Of a DNA stretch of 13,407 nt, positions 6,801 to 13,407 are shown in pieces. The notes below the pieces were generated by a model. That model was not told the DNA's origin. It saw only the letters and a list, made by a program, of their open reading frames with translations, and did not search any database. The stretch's first letter is position 1, and the number at the start of each line of letters is the position of its first letter. The stretch is from CAYLLN01 sp036496265 (GTDB lineage Bacteria; Planctomycetota; Planctomycetia; Pirellulales; Pirellulaceae). The stretch spans positions 1 to 13,407 of the forward strand of contig DASXLL010000246.1 of NCBI GenBank assembly GCA_036496265.1, written 5' to 3'. The translations under genes and the position numbers were made by a program.

Positions 6801-6923
6801 GAAGCACCAAATCACAAGCATCAAATCGCAAACAAACTCCAAATTCAAATGACGGAATACGCCATTTCGAACATTCCGTATTTGGAAATTGTTTGATGCT
6901 TGGTGCTTGTTGTTTGGTGCTTC
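6801..6923. repeat. MITE-like imperfect inverted repeat, 123 bp
   Basis: The outer ends are exact reverse complements over 11 bases: GAAGCACCAAA at 6801-6811 and TTTGGTGCTTC at 6913-6923. The arms continue with interrupted pairing built from words like CAAGCATCAAA and CCAAAT. The top is a 7-bp stem, ACGGAAT (6852-6858) with ATTCCGT (6873-6879). The repeated GCACCAAA-type words and A/T richness differ sharply from the genes around it. It carries no coding sequence, and flanking target-site duplication is not obvious. Confidence 0.7.
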
Positions 6924-6937
6924 GATTTGAGAGCCAG

Positions 6938-7336
6938 TTATTTTTGACTATAGATTTCTGCCGGATCGACAAGTCTCGTCGCGGAGATTTTTAGCCCGTC
7001 CGGCGTGACTTCCCGAAAAAAGCAACTGCGATAGCCTTCGTGGCAGGCGGCGCCTTGCTGCTCGACTTTGAGGAGGACGGTGTCGGCGTCGCAATCGACA
7101 TAGACGGCCTTCACGATTTGGAAGTGGCCGCTTTCCTCGCCTTTTCTCCAGAGCTTGTTCCGGCTGCGGCTGAAATAGACGGCTCGGCCAGTTTGGATCG
7201 TCTCGGCATACGCCTCGGCGTTCATCCACGCGACCATGAGCACGTCGCCATTGGCGGCGTCTTGGGCCACGGCGGCGATCAGGCCGCCGTTTCGGCTGAA
7301 ATCGGGGCTGGTGGCGGGTGTTGAAGGGGGTTGCAT
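6938..7336 (-). CDS. hisI: Phosphoribosyl-AMP cyclohydrolase
   Basis: HisI opens the purine ring of phosphoribosyl-AMP in the third step of histidine synthesis. The 132-residue chain shows the family motifs in order: VLMVAWMNAEA (about 32-42), YFSRSRNKLWRKGEESGH (54-71), the metal-binding DCDAD (81-85), and the cysteines of GAACHEGYRSCFF (C98, C105), which with C82 are candidates for zinc binding. It is monofunctional, lacking the HisE pyrophosphohydrolase domain that is fused in E. coli. The ATG at 7336 is chosen over an in-frame start at 7363 because AGAGG lies 8 bases before it. No other his gene is in the window, so the pathway is scattered. The ridA-family gene follows on the same strand 209 bases later, beyond the 123-bp inverted repeat. 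Confidence 0.95.
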   Translation of the reverse strand: MQPPSTPATSPDFSRNGGLIAAVAQDAANGDVLMVAWMNAEAYAETIQTGRAVYFSRSRNKLWRKGEESGHFQIVKAVYVDCDADTVLLKVEQQGAACHEGYRSCFFREVTPDGLKISATRLVDPAEIYSQK

Positions 7337-7344
7337 CACATGAA

Positions 7345-7349
7345 CCTCT
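7345..7349 (-). promoter_or_regulatory. Ribosome binding site for hisI
   Basis: The minus strand reads AGAGG here, 8 bases before the ATG at 7334-7336. The longer in-frame start at 7363 would place this box inside the coding region. Confidence 0.6.
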
Positions 7350-7518
7350 GAGAATGGAAGCAATATTGTACCGGCTGGTTCGGTTGAGCCGGCAGGAGGT
7401 CGCGCTGATCGGCAAACGCCGTAGATCGCGACGTTTTTGCTAAAGACTGCGGCTAAATCGGCGTGCAGCCGATCAAACTCGAAATCGCACCCGTGCTCGC
7501 CGCGCGAAAGGCCCCTCC

Positions 7519-8064
7519 GTGGAAGATTCTCTGAGCATAGTGGTACCGGTTCGCGACGCTCAGGCGGTGATTCGGGACCGGATTCACTATCTGCTGGATT
7601 TAGCGCCCGATCTGACCATTCGTTTCGAGATCATCGTCGTCGATGATGCATCGCGGGATCATACGGCGGAGATTGTAAGCGAACTGGCGCGGCAATATCC
7701 GCAGGTGAAGTTGGTGGCTCATTCAGCGCGGCAAGGACAGTACGTCGCAACGAAGGCGGGACTGGCGGCGGCGACGGGCGAGACGATTTTCGTCCAGGAA
7801 GATATGGCGGCAGTGAGCGCGAACCACCTGCGGCGGTTGTGGTCGCTGCGGAACGATCGCAGTGTCGTGATCGCTCGCGCGGAGGGCATGCCGAGCAATC
7901 TGAGTCCGGAACTGATTGAGCGGCTGAGCACCTGGGGCCAGTCGCTGAGAAACTCGCGCGCGCGGATGATGCCGGGCGGAATTCAAATGATCCGCCGCGA
8001 CGGAGCACAGTCGCTCATGATCAACGGCGTACTGCCCGCGACCATGACTGTCGCCGTTCAGTAA
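7519..8064 (+). CDS. Short GT2-type glycosyltransferase-like protein
   Basis: This 181-residue protein has the N-terminal half of a family 2 glycosyltransferase: LSIVVPVRD (5-13) and FEIIVVDDASRDHT (36-49), where D42-D43 belong to the nucleotide-sugar site. The segment VKLVAHSARQGQYVATKAGL (63-82) matches the usual region before the DxD motif. At the DxD position the sequence reads QEDMA (93-97), so the first metal-binding Asp is replaced by Glu. The chain ends soon after, with only a short helical region and MPGGIQMIRRD where longer homologues carry an acceptor site. It starts at GTG 7519 with AAAGG about 8 bases upstream. Its 3' end overlaps the convergent glycosyltransferase gene by 7 bp. 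It could be a reduced enzyme or a non-catalytic relative; substrates are unknown. Confidence 0.75.
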   Translation: MEDSLSIVVPVRDAQAVIRDRIHYLLDLAPDLTIRFEIIVVDDASRDHTAEIVSELARQYPQVKLVAHSARQGQYVATKAGLAAATGETIFVQEDMAAVSANHLRRLWSLRNDRSVVIARAEGMPSNLSPELIERLSTWGQSLRNSRARMMPGGIQMIRRDGAQSLMINGVLPATMTVAVQ

Positions 8065-8936
8065 CACAAAATGCACCAGAGTGCCCACAGGCCGTCTTTA
8101 ACGCCGATTTTTTTTCCCTCCGTCCACGAGCGACCAGCGTAGCTGACCGGCCGCTCATAAAAGCGGACGTTTGGAAGTCGGGCCAGCGTCATCGTGAGCT
8201 CGATCTCAATGCCGAAGCCGCGTTCGCGGAGCTGCGGTGCGATTTTCTGGATGAGCTCGCGGCGGATGAGCTTGTAACAAGTTTCGACGTCGGTCAGCGT
8301 ACGGCCCGATTTCCAATTGGAGAGCCGCGTGAGCAGTTGGTTGCCCCAGCGATGCCAATAGTGGTGTATAGGGCCGTCGATGTGGCTGAAGCGGCTGCCG
8401 TAAACCACGTCGGCTTCGCCTTCAATGATGGGCTGCAATAGAGCGCGATAATCGGCTGGGTCGTATTCGAGGTCGGCGTCTTGAATGATCACGGCGTCGC
8501 CCGTGCAGGCGAGGAAGCCAGTCTTGATCGCCCCGCCTTTTCCCTGGTTTTTGTCGTGCAAAATGACCTGCAGATCCGTGTTGGGCGCGCCGCGGCGGTC
8601 GCGGAGGTCGGTCAGGAATTCGCGCGAGCCATCGGAGCTGCCGTCGTCGATGATGATCAGCTCGATCGGCAATTGCGTTGCTAGCACGCGGTCGATCACT
8701 TTGGGCAGCGTGCGGATTTCGTTATAGACCGGCATGATCACCGAGAGATGGAAATCGCTTGGAATGTGATAGATGCCGAGCTTGCGGCAAAGCGACGCGC
8801 CGAGCAGTTGCTGCAAGAAGGTAATCTGATCGACATCGTTTGTGGCGGTCGAAGCATCACTGCTCGCGGCGTCGAGCAGTTGTTCGCGCAGTTTGCGCGC
8901 TTCGGCTGGTGAAAAATGTTCGAGCGGCGAATTCAT
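8058..8936 (-). CDS. GT2 family glycosyltransferase, DPM1/polyprenyl-P type
   Basis: This 292-residue protein is a cytoplasmic or membrane-associated family 2 glycosyltransferase of the dolichol-phosphate mannosyltransferase type. Motifs in order are LSVIMPVYNE (64-73), IIIDDGSSDGS (94-104; D97-D98), KNQGKGGAIKTGF (129-141), the metal-binding QDADLEYDP (152-160; D153 and D155), and VVYGSRF (177-183). The late region TDVETCYKLIRRE (215-227) and ERGFGIEIELT (238-248) fits the acceptor-site part of this group. No C-terminal membrane helices follow. Transfer of a sugar from a nucleotide donor to a polyprenyl phosphate is the likely reaction, but sugar and lipid are not read from sequence. The ATG at 8936 is chosen over GTG 8993, which adds 19 residues unlike the family. 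The first 60 residues are an unusual helical extension. Confidence 0.9.
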   Translation of the reverse strand: MNSPLEHFSPAEARKLREQLLDAASSDASTATNDVDQITFLQQLLGASLCRKLGIYHIPSDFHLSVIMPVYNEIRTLPKVIDRVLATQLPIELIIIDDGSSDGSREFLTDLRDRRGAPNTDLQVILHDKNQGKGGAIKTGFLACTGDAVIIQDADLEYDPADYRALLQPIIEGEADVVYGSRFSHIDGPIHHYWHRWGNQLLTRLSNWKSGRTLTDVETCYKLIRRELIQKIAPQLRERGFGIEIELTMTLARLPNVRFYERPVSYAGRSWTEGKKIGVKDGLWALWCILCY

Positions 8937-9103
8937 TTCGGTCTGATTCGTTTGTAATGCGCGACTAGCAGCCTGATTGCACTTATGACGCACTTAGGTT
9001 CACTGCAAAACGGCCGCGGACATGGAAATCAGATTGCGCATTTTTACATAATGGGTTGTTCGAGAAAAAATCATGCCTGGTGTTGTTGACAAGCGGCGGT
9101 GCG

Positions 9104-9120
9104 TCGGCACAATGTGCCGA
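9104..9120. promoter_or_regulatory. Perfect 17-bp dyad, possible operator
   Basis: TCGGCACAATGTGCCGA consists of two exact 8-bp arms around one central A. Its size and symmetry suit a dimeric DNA-binding regulator. A consensus-like TTGACA lies 12 bases to the left on the plus strand, so the dyad would cover the -10 region of a plus-strand promoter. It also lies about 170 bases upstream of the minus-strand glycosyltransferase start. No regulator gene is adjacent. Confidence 0.4.
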
Positions 9121-9602
9121 GTCGATCGTAGCACTTCCGCATGGGATGTGGACGGCGGCGAAGATCGGATGACAAGTCGCGAACGTTATTGCCGGAGTTC
9201 GGATGCCGGCAAAAAACTCGCGAATGATTCGTGAACGATTTTTCGGCGCTCGCTCGTGATACGATCGCGTGGGATGAAGTTTCCTGAAGACGTTTTCTCG
9301 CGGTCCGCTTTTGACGCGGCAAGTTGCCGTGCCGCCGCAAATTCTCTAACCAGCGAGTGCAACCACTTACGTGGCTCACGGCTTGTTGCAGTTCGTTAGA
9401 AGCAGCCATTTTAGTACGTAAAGGTACAGCATAGACACATCGAATTGCGGCGGCGAATGTTTGCCACCGCGATTTTTGCCCACTGGGGGCCGACGACCGC
9501 ACGGAACGACAGTCGGCGACCAGCTCGTGGAACGGATGCCGCCCCTACTTTTTCAGAGTAATTTGAAGTGTGCCGATGTGTCTGGCGCGATTCACCTCCT
9601 AC

Positions 9603-9622
9603 CGGGAGGCTGACGCCTCCCG
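9603..9622. repeat. Palindromic repeat with perfect 8-bp stem
   Basis: CGGGAGGC at 9603-9610 and GCCTCCCG at 9615-9622 are exact reverse complements around TGAC, followed by CTCGCC. The sequence resembles a short dispersed palindrome I recall from planctomycete genomes. It ends 28 bases before the folK-panC start, so it would lie in the 5' leader if transcription starts upstream. Confidence 0.65.
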
Positions 9623-9650
9623 CTCGCCATAAAGTGCCTATACTGAGCGG

Positions 9651-10985
9651 ATGGTGCGATGTTTGATTGCGCTCGGTTCGAATCAGGGCGATCGCGCGCA
9701 GAATCTGCTCCAAGCAATGGAGCTGCTACGGGCTGAGCAGACGATTCTCCTGCGCCGGGTCAGCTCATTTCACCTAACCTCTCCAGTCGGTGGTCCGTCG
9801 GGCCAAGATGCCTATTTTAACGCGGCGGCCGTGATTGAAACGGAGTTATTGCCGGCTGACTTGTTGCGTGCCCTGATGGCGATCGAACAAAAGCTCGGCC
9901 GCGTGCGCAATGAACGCTGGGGACCGCGAACGATCGATTTGGACGTGCTTCTGTATGGCGACACGGCTATCGAAACGGCGGAAATCACGGTTCCTCATCC
10001 GCGGATGCACGAGCGGCGATTTGTTTTGGCGCCAGCCGCGGAAATCGCGGCGGATTTTTTTCATCCGCTGCTGCGACAAACCGTAAACGAGATGCTGAGC
10101 GAATTGCCGACAGCGGCGAATAGTGAGCCGAGGTTAAAGGTTTTTACATCGCCGGCCGCGATTCAAGCAGCCGTTCTGGACTTGCGCCGCCAAGGAAAAC
10201 GAATTGGATTCGTGCCAACGATGGGCGCGCTGCATGCGGGACATATCAGCCTGGTTGAGCGAGCGCGAGAGTTGGCGGACGTTGTCATTGCGTCGATCTT
10301 CGTCAATCCGACTCAATTTGGCCCGCAGGAGGATTTTCAAAAATACCCGCGGACGCTGGATGGCGATTTGCGCGGCTTGAGTGCGGCAGGCTGTGAATTG
10401 GTTTTTGTGCCGACAGCGGCTGAAATTTACCCGCCTGGATTTTCGACGTATGTCGAACCGCCGGCCGTGGCACAGCCACTGGAAGGCATCTGCCGGCCGG
10501 GTCATTTTCGTGGCGTGGCGACGGTCGTGCTGAAACTGTTTCAAATCGTTCCAGCGCACATCGCGTGCTTTGGTCAAAAAGATTATCAGCAGCTTCAGGT
10601 CATCAAGCGCATGGTGCAAGATCTCGCGATTCCGATGGAAATTGTCGGTTGCCCGACCGTGCGGGAGGCGGATGGACTGGCGATGAGCAGTCGCAATCGG
10701 TATCTTTCGGCCGCCGATCGGCAGCGGGCGCTCAGCTTGTCGCGAGCGCTCGACCAGGCGGAGCAAATGGTCCGCGGCGGCGAGCGGAATGCGAACAGAA
10801 TTGCCGCGGCGATGAAAGAGACGCTGCGAACGGCTGGAATTGAAAAACTGGATTACGCCGCGGTGGCCGATCCGAACACGTTGGCCGAGTTGAGCACGAT
10901 CGATCGCTCGGCCGTCGCGCTAATTGCGGCTCATGTTGGCAACACGCGACTGATCGATAATCGCATCCTGGGGTCCCTGACTTAG
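9651..10985 (+). CDS. FolK-PanC fusion: HPPK plus pantothenate synthetase
   Basis: The 444-residue chain joins two complete enzymes. Residues 1 to about 155 are FolK (HPPK), which pyrophosphorylates 6-hydroxymethyl-dihydropterin in folate synthesis: ALGSNQGD (7-14), GPRTIDLDVLLYG (91-103, with Mg-binding D96 and D98) and VPHPRMHERRFVLAP (114-128). Residues about 162-444 are PanC, which joins pantoate and beta-alanine using ATP: VPTMGALHAGH (188-198, HxGH at 195-198), FVNPTQFG (217-224), FGQKDYQQ (307-314) and VREADGLAMSSRNRYLS (337-353). The linker (about 153-161, PTAANSEPR) is very short and has no start codon at the PanC boundary. A tandem TAG-TGA lies in another frame at 10121-10126, exactly at the junction. 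The ATG at 9651 begins right at the FolK fold. lgt follows after 33 bases and may be co-transcribed. Confidence 0.9.
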   Translation: MVRCLIALGSNQGDRAQNLLQAMELLRAEQTILLRRVSSFHLTSPVGGPSGQDAYFNAAAVIETELLPADLLRALMAIEQKLGRVRNERWGPRTIDLDVLLYGDTAIETAEITVPHPRMHERRFVLAPAAEIAADFFHPLLRQTVNEMLSELPTAANSEPRLKVFTSPAAIQAAVLDLRRQGKRIGFVPTMGALHAGHISLVERARELADVVIASIFVNPTQFGPQEDFQKYPRTLDGDLRGLSAAGCELVFVPTAAEIYPPGFSTYVEPPAVAQPLEGICRPGHFRGVATVVLKLFQIVPAHIACFGQKDYQQLQVIKRMVQDLAIPMEIVGCPTVREADGLAMSSRNRYLSAADRQRALSLSRALDQAEQMVRGGERNANRIAAAMKETLRTAGIEKLDYAAVADPNTLAELSTIDRSAVALIAAHVGNTRLIDNRILGSLT

Positions 10986-11018
10986 CTCATCCGTTTTTAT
11001 TTTTGTCAAAAGCAAACC

Positions 11019-12296
11019 GTGCGAACGACGCTGTTTTTTGTGCCTGCTGAGCTTGCCGGGTGGCCGGTGTTTGGTTTCGGCTGGATGCTTTTGGCGTGGA
11101 TTGTCTTGGCCGTAGTCGCGGGGCTGATATTGTGGCAGCGGCCTAGCGCGCGGCGCGAATTGCCCGGCTACTTGCCGGTGTTTTTGCTCGTCGCGGCCGT
11201 GATCGCGTTCGTGTTGCCGACTTTGGTCGAAGCCGGGCCGAGCGGCAAGCCGATCGGACTGCCGATTCGCGGCTACGGCGTGATGATGATGCTGGGGACG
11301 GTGTGCGGCGTAGGGCTGGCCGCTTATCGCGCGTGGCAAGTCGGCATCGATCCCGAGATGATTTATTCGCTGGCGATCGCCATGTTTTTGGCGGGCATCG
11401 TCGGTGCACGACTGTTTTACGTCATTGAATACTGGAATCAGGAGTTTTCACCACAGCGAACGGGCAGCGTGCTGGCGACGATTCAGACAATAGTCAACGT
11501 TCCCAAGGGCGGGCTCGTCGTCTATGGCTCCGTGCTATTCGGCGTGCCGGCAGGCGTTTGGTTTTGCCGAAAACGCGGTTTGCAGGTGCTCAAAATCGGT
11601 GACGTGATCGCGCCGAGCATGGTCGTCGGCCTGTCGCTTGGTCGCCTGGGCTGCTTTCTCAACGGCTGCTGCTTTGGCGGCGTTTGCTTGACGCATGACT
11701 ATGCCCTCACATTTCCAGCGGATAGCCCGCCGTATCTGCAACAGGAGAGGTACGGCTGGCGGAGCGGCGTCTGGCTTGAGGTTGACGATCGTCGAGACGC
11801 TCTTGTCGTTGGGTATGTCGCTCCCGACGGCGCGGCAGCCGCGGCGGGACTGCGTCCAGGTGATCAGGTTCTCACAATCAATGGCTCGGAGATCGCTTCG
11901 CTTGACGAAGCTCGTCAAAAGCTGGCAGCGGCAAGTACTTCCTATGAGATTCAAACACCGGACCATATCGTCCGCTGGACGAGCGCGAAGCCGCCGCCGC
12001 GCAGCGTGCCGATTCATGCCGCTCAGCTTTATGCGGCGATTGACGCGGCTCTGATGGCAGCCGTGCTGTGGTTTTATTTTCCATTTCGCCGCCGCGACGG
12101 CGAAGTCTTTGCAATCCTGCTAACGTTTCATCCGATCTCGCGGTTTCTGATCGAGATGATCCGTTCGGATGAGCCCAAATATCCGCTGACGATTTCGCAG
12201 TGGATCAGCATTGGACTTGTGATAGCCGGGATCGTGCTATGGATTGCGATTGAGCGCGGCCCCCGACGGTCAACGACGGCTGCGGCCGCAGGCTGA
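11019..12296 (+). CDS. lgt: Prolipoprotein diacylglyceryl transferase with inserted PDZ domain
   Basis: Lgt moves diacylglycerol from phosphatidylglycerol to the lipobox Cys of prolipoproteins in the inner membrane. The product has 425 residues against about 290 in E. coli. The N-terminal and middle part has membrane helices and the motifs RGYGVMMMLG (84-93), GGLVVYGSVLFG (164-175) and SLGRLGCFLNGCCFG (206-220, with the conserved Arg R209 and Asn N215). The usual HGG of E. coli (His103) appears as YGS here. Residues about 251-322 are a PDZ domain (VVGYVAPDGAAAAAGLRPGDQVLTING) placed in the loop before PIHAAQLYAAID (331-342), the conserved late Lgt motif. The C-terminal helices follow. The start is GTG 11019, chosen because MRTTLFFVPAELAG fits the family start. 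It has no clear Shine-Dalgarno sequence and lies 33 bases after folK-panC. Confidence 0.93.
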   Translation: MRTTLFFVPAELAGWPVFGFGWMLLAWIVLAVVAGLILWQRPSARRELPGYLPVFLLVAAVIAFVLPTLVEAGPSGKPIGLPIRGYGVMMMLGTVCGVGLAAYRAWQVGIDPEMIYSLAIAMFLAGIVGARLFYVIEYWNQEFSPQRTGSVLATIQTIVNVPKGGLVVYGSVLFGVPAGVWFCRKRGLQVLKIGDVIAPSMVVGLSLGRLGCFLNGCCFGGVCLTHDYALTFPADSPPYLQQERYGWRSGVWLEVDDRRDALVVGYVAPDGAAAAAGLRPGDQVLTINGSEIASLDEARQKLAAASTSYEIQTPDHIVRWTSAKPPPRSVPIHAAQLYAAIDAALMAAVLWFYFPFRRRDGEVFAILLTFHPISRFLIEMIRSDEPKYPLTISQWISIGLVIAGIVLWIAIERGPRRSTTAAAAG

Positions 12297-12312
12297 CAAT
12301 CGTGTCACAGGT

Positions 12313-12338
12313 CGCATAACCGACAAAATCGGAATGCG
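12313..12338. other. Interrupted hairpin after lgt
   Basis: CGCAT pairs with ATGCG on the outside and CCGA with TCGG on the inside, around CAAAA, starting 17 bases after the lgt stop. There is no T-run after it, so termination is possible but not supported beyond its position. Confidence 0.35.
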
Positions 12339-12510
12339 GCACTCTTGTAATCGCAACGATGAAGCAGTTTGGCTGCCCGCGCCAGCGTTCTATTCGCTGA
12401 TAGCTGCACAAACGGAACCAGGTCCGAAATCGCGTCCTACGTTTGCGGTGGACATTTCCCTACGCCGGCAATGGCGCCCTATCCCCGCGCCGCCGCAAAC
12501 CATCGCGAAC

Positions 12511-13407
12511 ATGTCGAACGAACCGACGAAAATCCTGATTGCCGATGACGATCCCGCCATGCTGCGCATGTTGGCGAAGTGGCTGGAGGCGGATGGCTAT
12601 CAGGTGCTGCGCGCGGGCGACGGCCGGATGGCGATGGAGCTGATCGAGGCGGAGCGGCCGCGGCTGCTCGTGACCGACTGGGAAATGCCGAATGTCAATG
12701 GCCTGGAGCTATGCCGCTGGGTGCGCTCACAGGATTTGGGCCATTATCTGTACACGATTTTTCTGACAATGCGGACGGAGTCGAGCGAGCTGCTCAAATG
12801 CCTCGAAGCTGGCGCGGACGACTTTTTGAAGAAGCCCCTCGATCGCAATGAGCTCTTAGCGCGGATTCGTTCGGGATCGCGAGTGATGGAGCTCGAGCAG
12901 CGGCTGAGCCGGCTCGCAAAGACCGATGCTATCACGGGCCTGGCAACGCGGCGGGTATTGCTGGACGACTTGAATCGCGAATGGAACCGCTCGCAGCGCT
13001 ATCACACGCCGCTATCGTGCGTGATGATCGACATCGACTTTTTTAAGCGGGTCAACGACACACACGGCCATCAGGCGGGCGACGAGATCCTGCGCCGATT
13101 GGGCCAAGTCTTGCAGGAAACGGTCTGCGGATGCGAATTTCTGGGTCGATTTGGCGGCGAAGAGTTTCTTGTCGTGCTGCCGGAGACGACGGAGCAGCAG
13201 GCGATTGAGTGGGCCGAGCAGATGCGGATCCGGATTGCTGAAATCACTGTGCCGGTCAACGGGAAGAACATCAACGTCACCGCGAGTTTTGGAGTGGCGC
13301 AGCGGCTGGCCGACACGGCGACGCCCGAAACGCTCATCGATATGGCCGATCAAGCGCTCGCGGTCGCCAAGCGCAGCGGCCGCGACCGGGTCATCGCTTA
13401 TTGCAGT
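12511..13407 (+). CDS. Response regulator with GGDEF domain (diguanylate cyclase), right end cut
   Basis: The frame is open for 299 codons to the window edge. Residues about 6-122 are a CheY-like receiver: acidic cluster D12-D14, phosphoacceptor D56 (LLVTDWEMP), T86, and K108 in FLKKP. A short coiled linker (MELEQRLSRL, 126-135) leads to a GGDEF domain: TDAITGLATRR (138-148), MIDIDFFKRVNDTHGH (172-187), and the active-site GGEEF (215-219). It should make c-di-GMP from two GTP when the receiver is phosphorylated, in the manner of WspR or PleD. The RxxD inhibitory site expected about five residues before GGEEF is not present; the stretch reads VCGCEFLGRF. The final SGRDRVIAY is the normal end of the domain, so the protein probably stops shortly past the edge. 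No Shine-Dalgarno sequence is visible, and the partner sensor kinase is not in the window. Confidence 0.93.
   Translation, partial: MSNEPTKILIADDDPAMLRMLAKWLEADGYQVLRAGDGRMAMELIEAERPRLLVTDWEMPNVNGLELCRWVRSQDLGHYLYTIFLTMRTESSELLKCLEAGADDFLKKPLDRNELLARIRSGSRVMELEQRLSRLAKTDAITGLATRRVLLDDLNREWNRSQRYHTPLSCVMIDIDFFKRVNDTHGHQAGDEILRRLGQVLQETVCGCEFLGRFGGEEFLVVLPETTEQQAIEWAEQMRIRIAEITVPVNGKNINVTASFGVAQRLADTATPETLIDMADQALAVAKRSGRDRVIAYCS

Larger units (their letters stand above)
8937..9650. other. Long intergenic region without a convincing gene
   Basis: About 700 bases separate the glycosyltransferase start from the folK-panC start. Reading frames here lack recognisable domains, and their composition (Arg, Ser and His-rich on the minus strand) is that of non-coding frames. 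It holds a TTGACA at 9086-9091, a perfect 17-bp dyad at 9104-9120, a 7-bp hairpin TTGCCGG/CCGGCAA at 9189-9212, and a palindromic repeat at 9603-9622. A TATACT at 9639-9644 lies 6 bases before the folK-panC start and has no matching -35. A 41-codon frame at 9274-9399 is not supported. The promoter of the minus-strand glycosyltransferase must be near 8940-9100 but cannot be fixed. Confidence 0.6.

Noticed and set aside
9189..9216. Intrinsic terminator (TTGCCGG/CCGGCAA hairpin)
   Set aside because: On the plus strand it is followed by A's, not T's. On the minus strand no T-run follows either, and no gene ends here.
9274..9399. 41-codon plus-strand frame beginning MKFPEDVFSR
   Set aside because: Too short, no recognisable pattern, and only GTGGG before the ATG. 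Could be real but is not supported.
9071..9502. 143-codon minus-strand frame in the intergenic region
   Set aside because: The product is Arg/Ser/His/Cys-rich without hydrophobic core or motif. It spans the 17-bp dyad and hairpins and has no convincing ribosome site.
10134..10766. 210-codon minus-strand frame opposite panC
   Set aside because: Antisense to well-conserved PanC motifs; the product shows no domain.
1..13407. A multi-gene defence, secretion, CRISPR or biosynthetic system
   Set aside because: Genes face different ways with unrelated pathway roles. No nuclease, transposase, integrase, CRISPR repeats, tRNA or toxin-antitoxin pair was seen.

Overview
The window looks like chromosomal DNA from a planctomycete, probably of the Pirellulales type. 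This rests on several traits: a transmembrane Ser/Thr kinase homologue with a long Pro/Ala-rich outer part, a CxC/CxxC zinc-ribbon protein starting MAIKVQC, a thioredoxin-trypsin fusion, an Lgt with an inserted PDZ domain, a Tyr/Gly-rich exported protein, GTG starts with weak Shine-Dalgarno sequences, moderately high GC, and short palindromic repeats of kinds I associate with planctomycete genomes. The assignment comes from recognition, not from a database search.

Layout. At 1-235 the 5' part of a zinc-ribbon protein runs off the left edge on the minus strand. Two small exported proteins follow on the plus strand: a Tyr/Gly-rich secreted protein (426-842) and a lipoprotein (988-1362). A 10-bp-stem hairpin lies between them. 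A large minus-strand gene (1373-4048) encodes a membrane-anchored kinase homologue with several catalytic motifs degraded, so it is probably a pseudokinase. A 450-base intergenic region with several strong inverted repeats separates it from a divergent gene for an exported thioredoxin-trypsin fusion (4499-5929). A small membrane protein (6065-6247), a RidA-family protein (minus, 6267-6728) and the histidine enzyme HisI (minus, 6938-7336) follow. A MITE-like 123-bp inverted repeat lies between ridA and hisI.

Next come two GT2-type glycosyltransferase genes that converge and overlap by 7 bp (7519-8064 plus, 8058-8936 minus). About 700 bases follow with no convincing gene, but with a perfect 17-bp dyad and a palindromic repeat. 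The right part is all plus strand: a one-chain FolK-PanC fusion (folate and pantothenate synthesis, 9651-10985), Lgt with an internal PDZ domain (11019-12296), and a response regulator with a GGDEF output domain (12511 to the right edge).

How the genes relate. Most look like an ordinary mosaic of housekeeping and envelope genes, not one pathway. A loose link is that Lgt would lipidate proteins such as the 988-1362 product. The thioredoxin-protease and the outer part of the kinase homologue would both act outside the cytoplasmic membrane. I see no phage, CRISPR array, tRNA, rRNA, transposase or multi-gene defence system. The most unusual points are the domain fusions, the eroded kinase, the structured leader before the protease gene, and the number of different palindromic repeats in a short distance.
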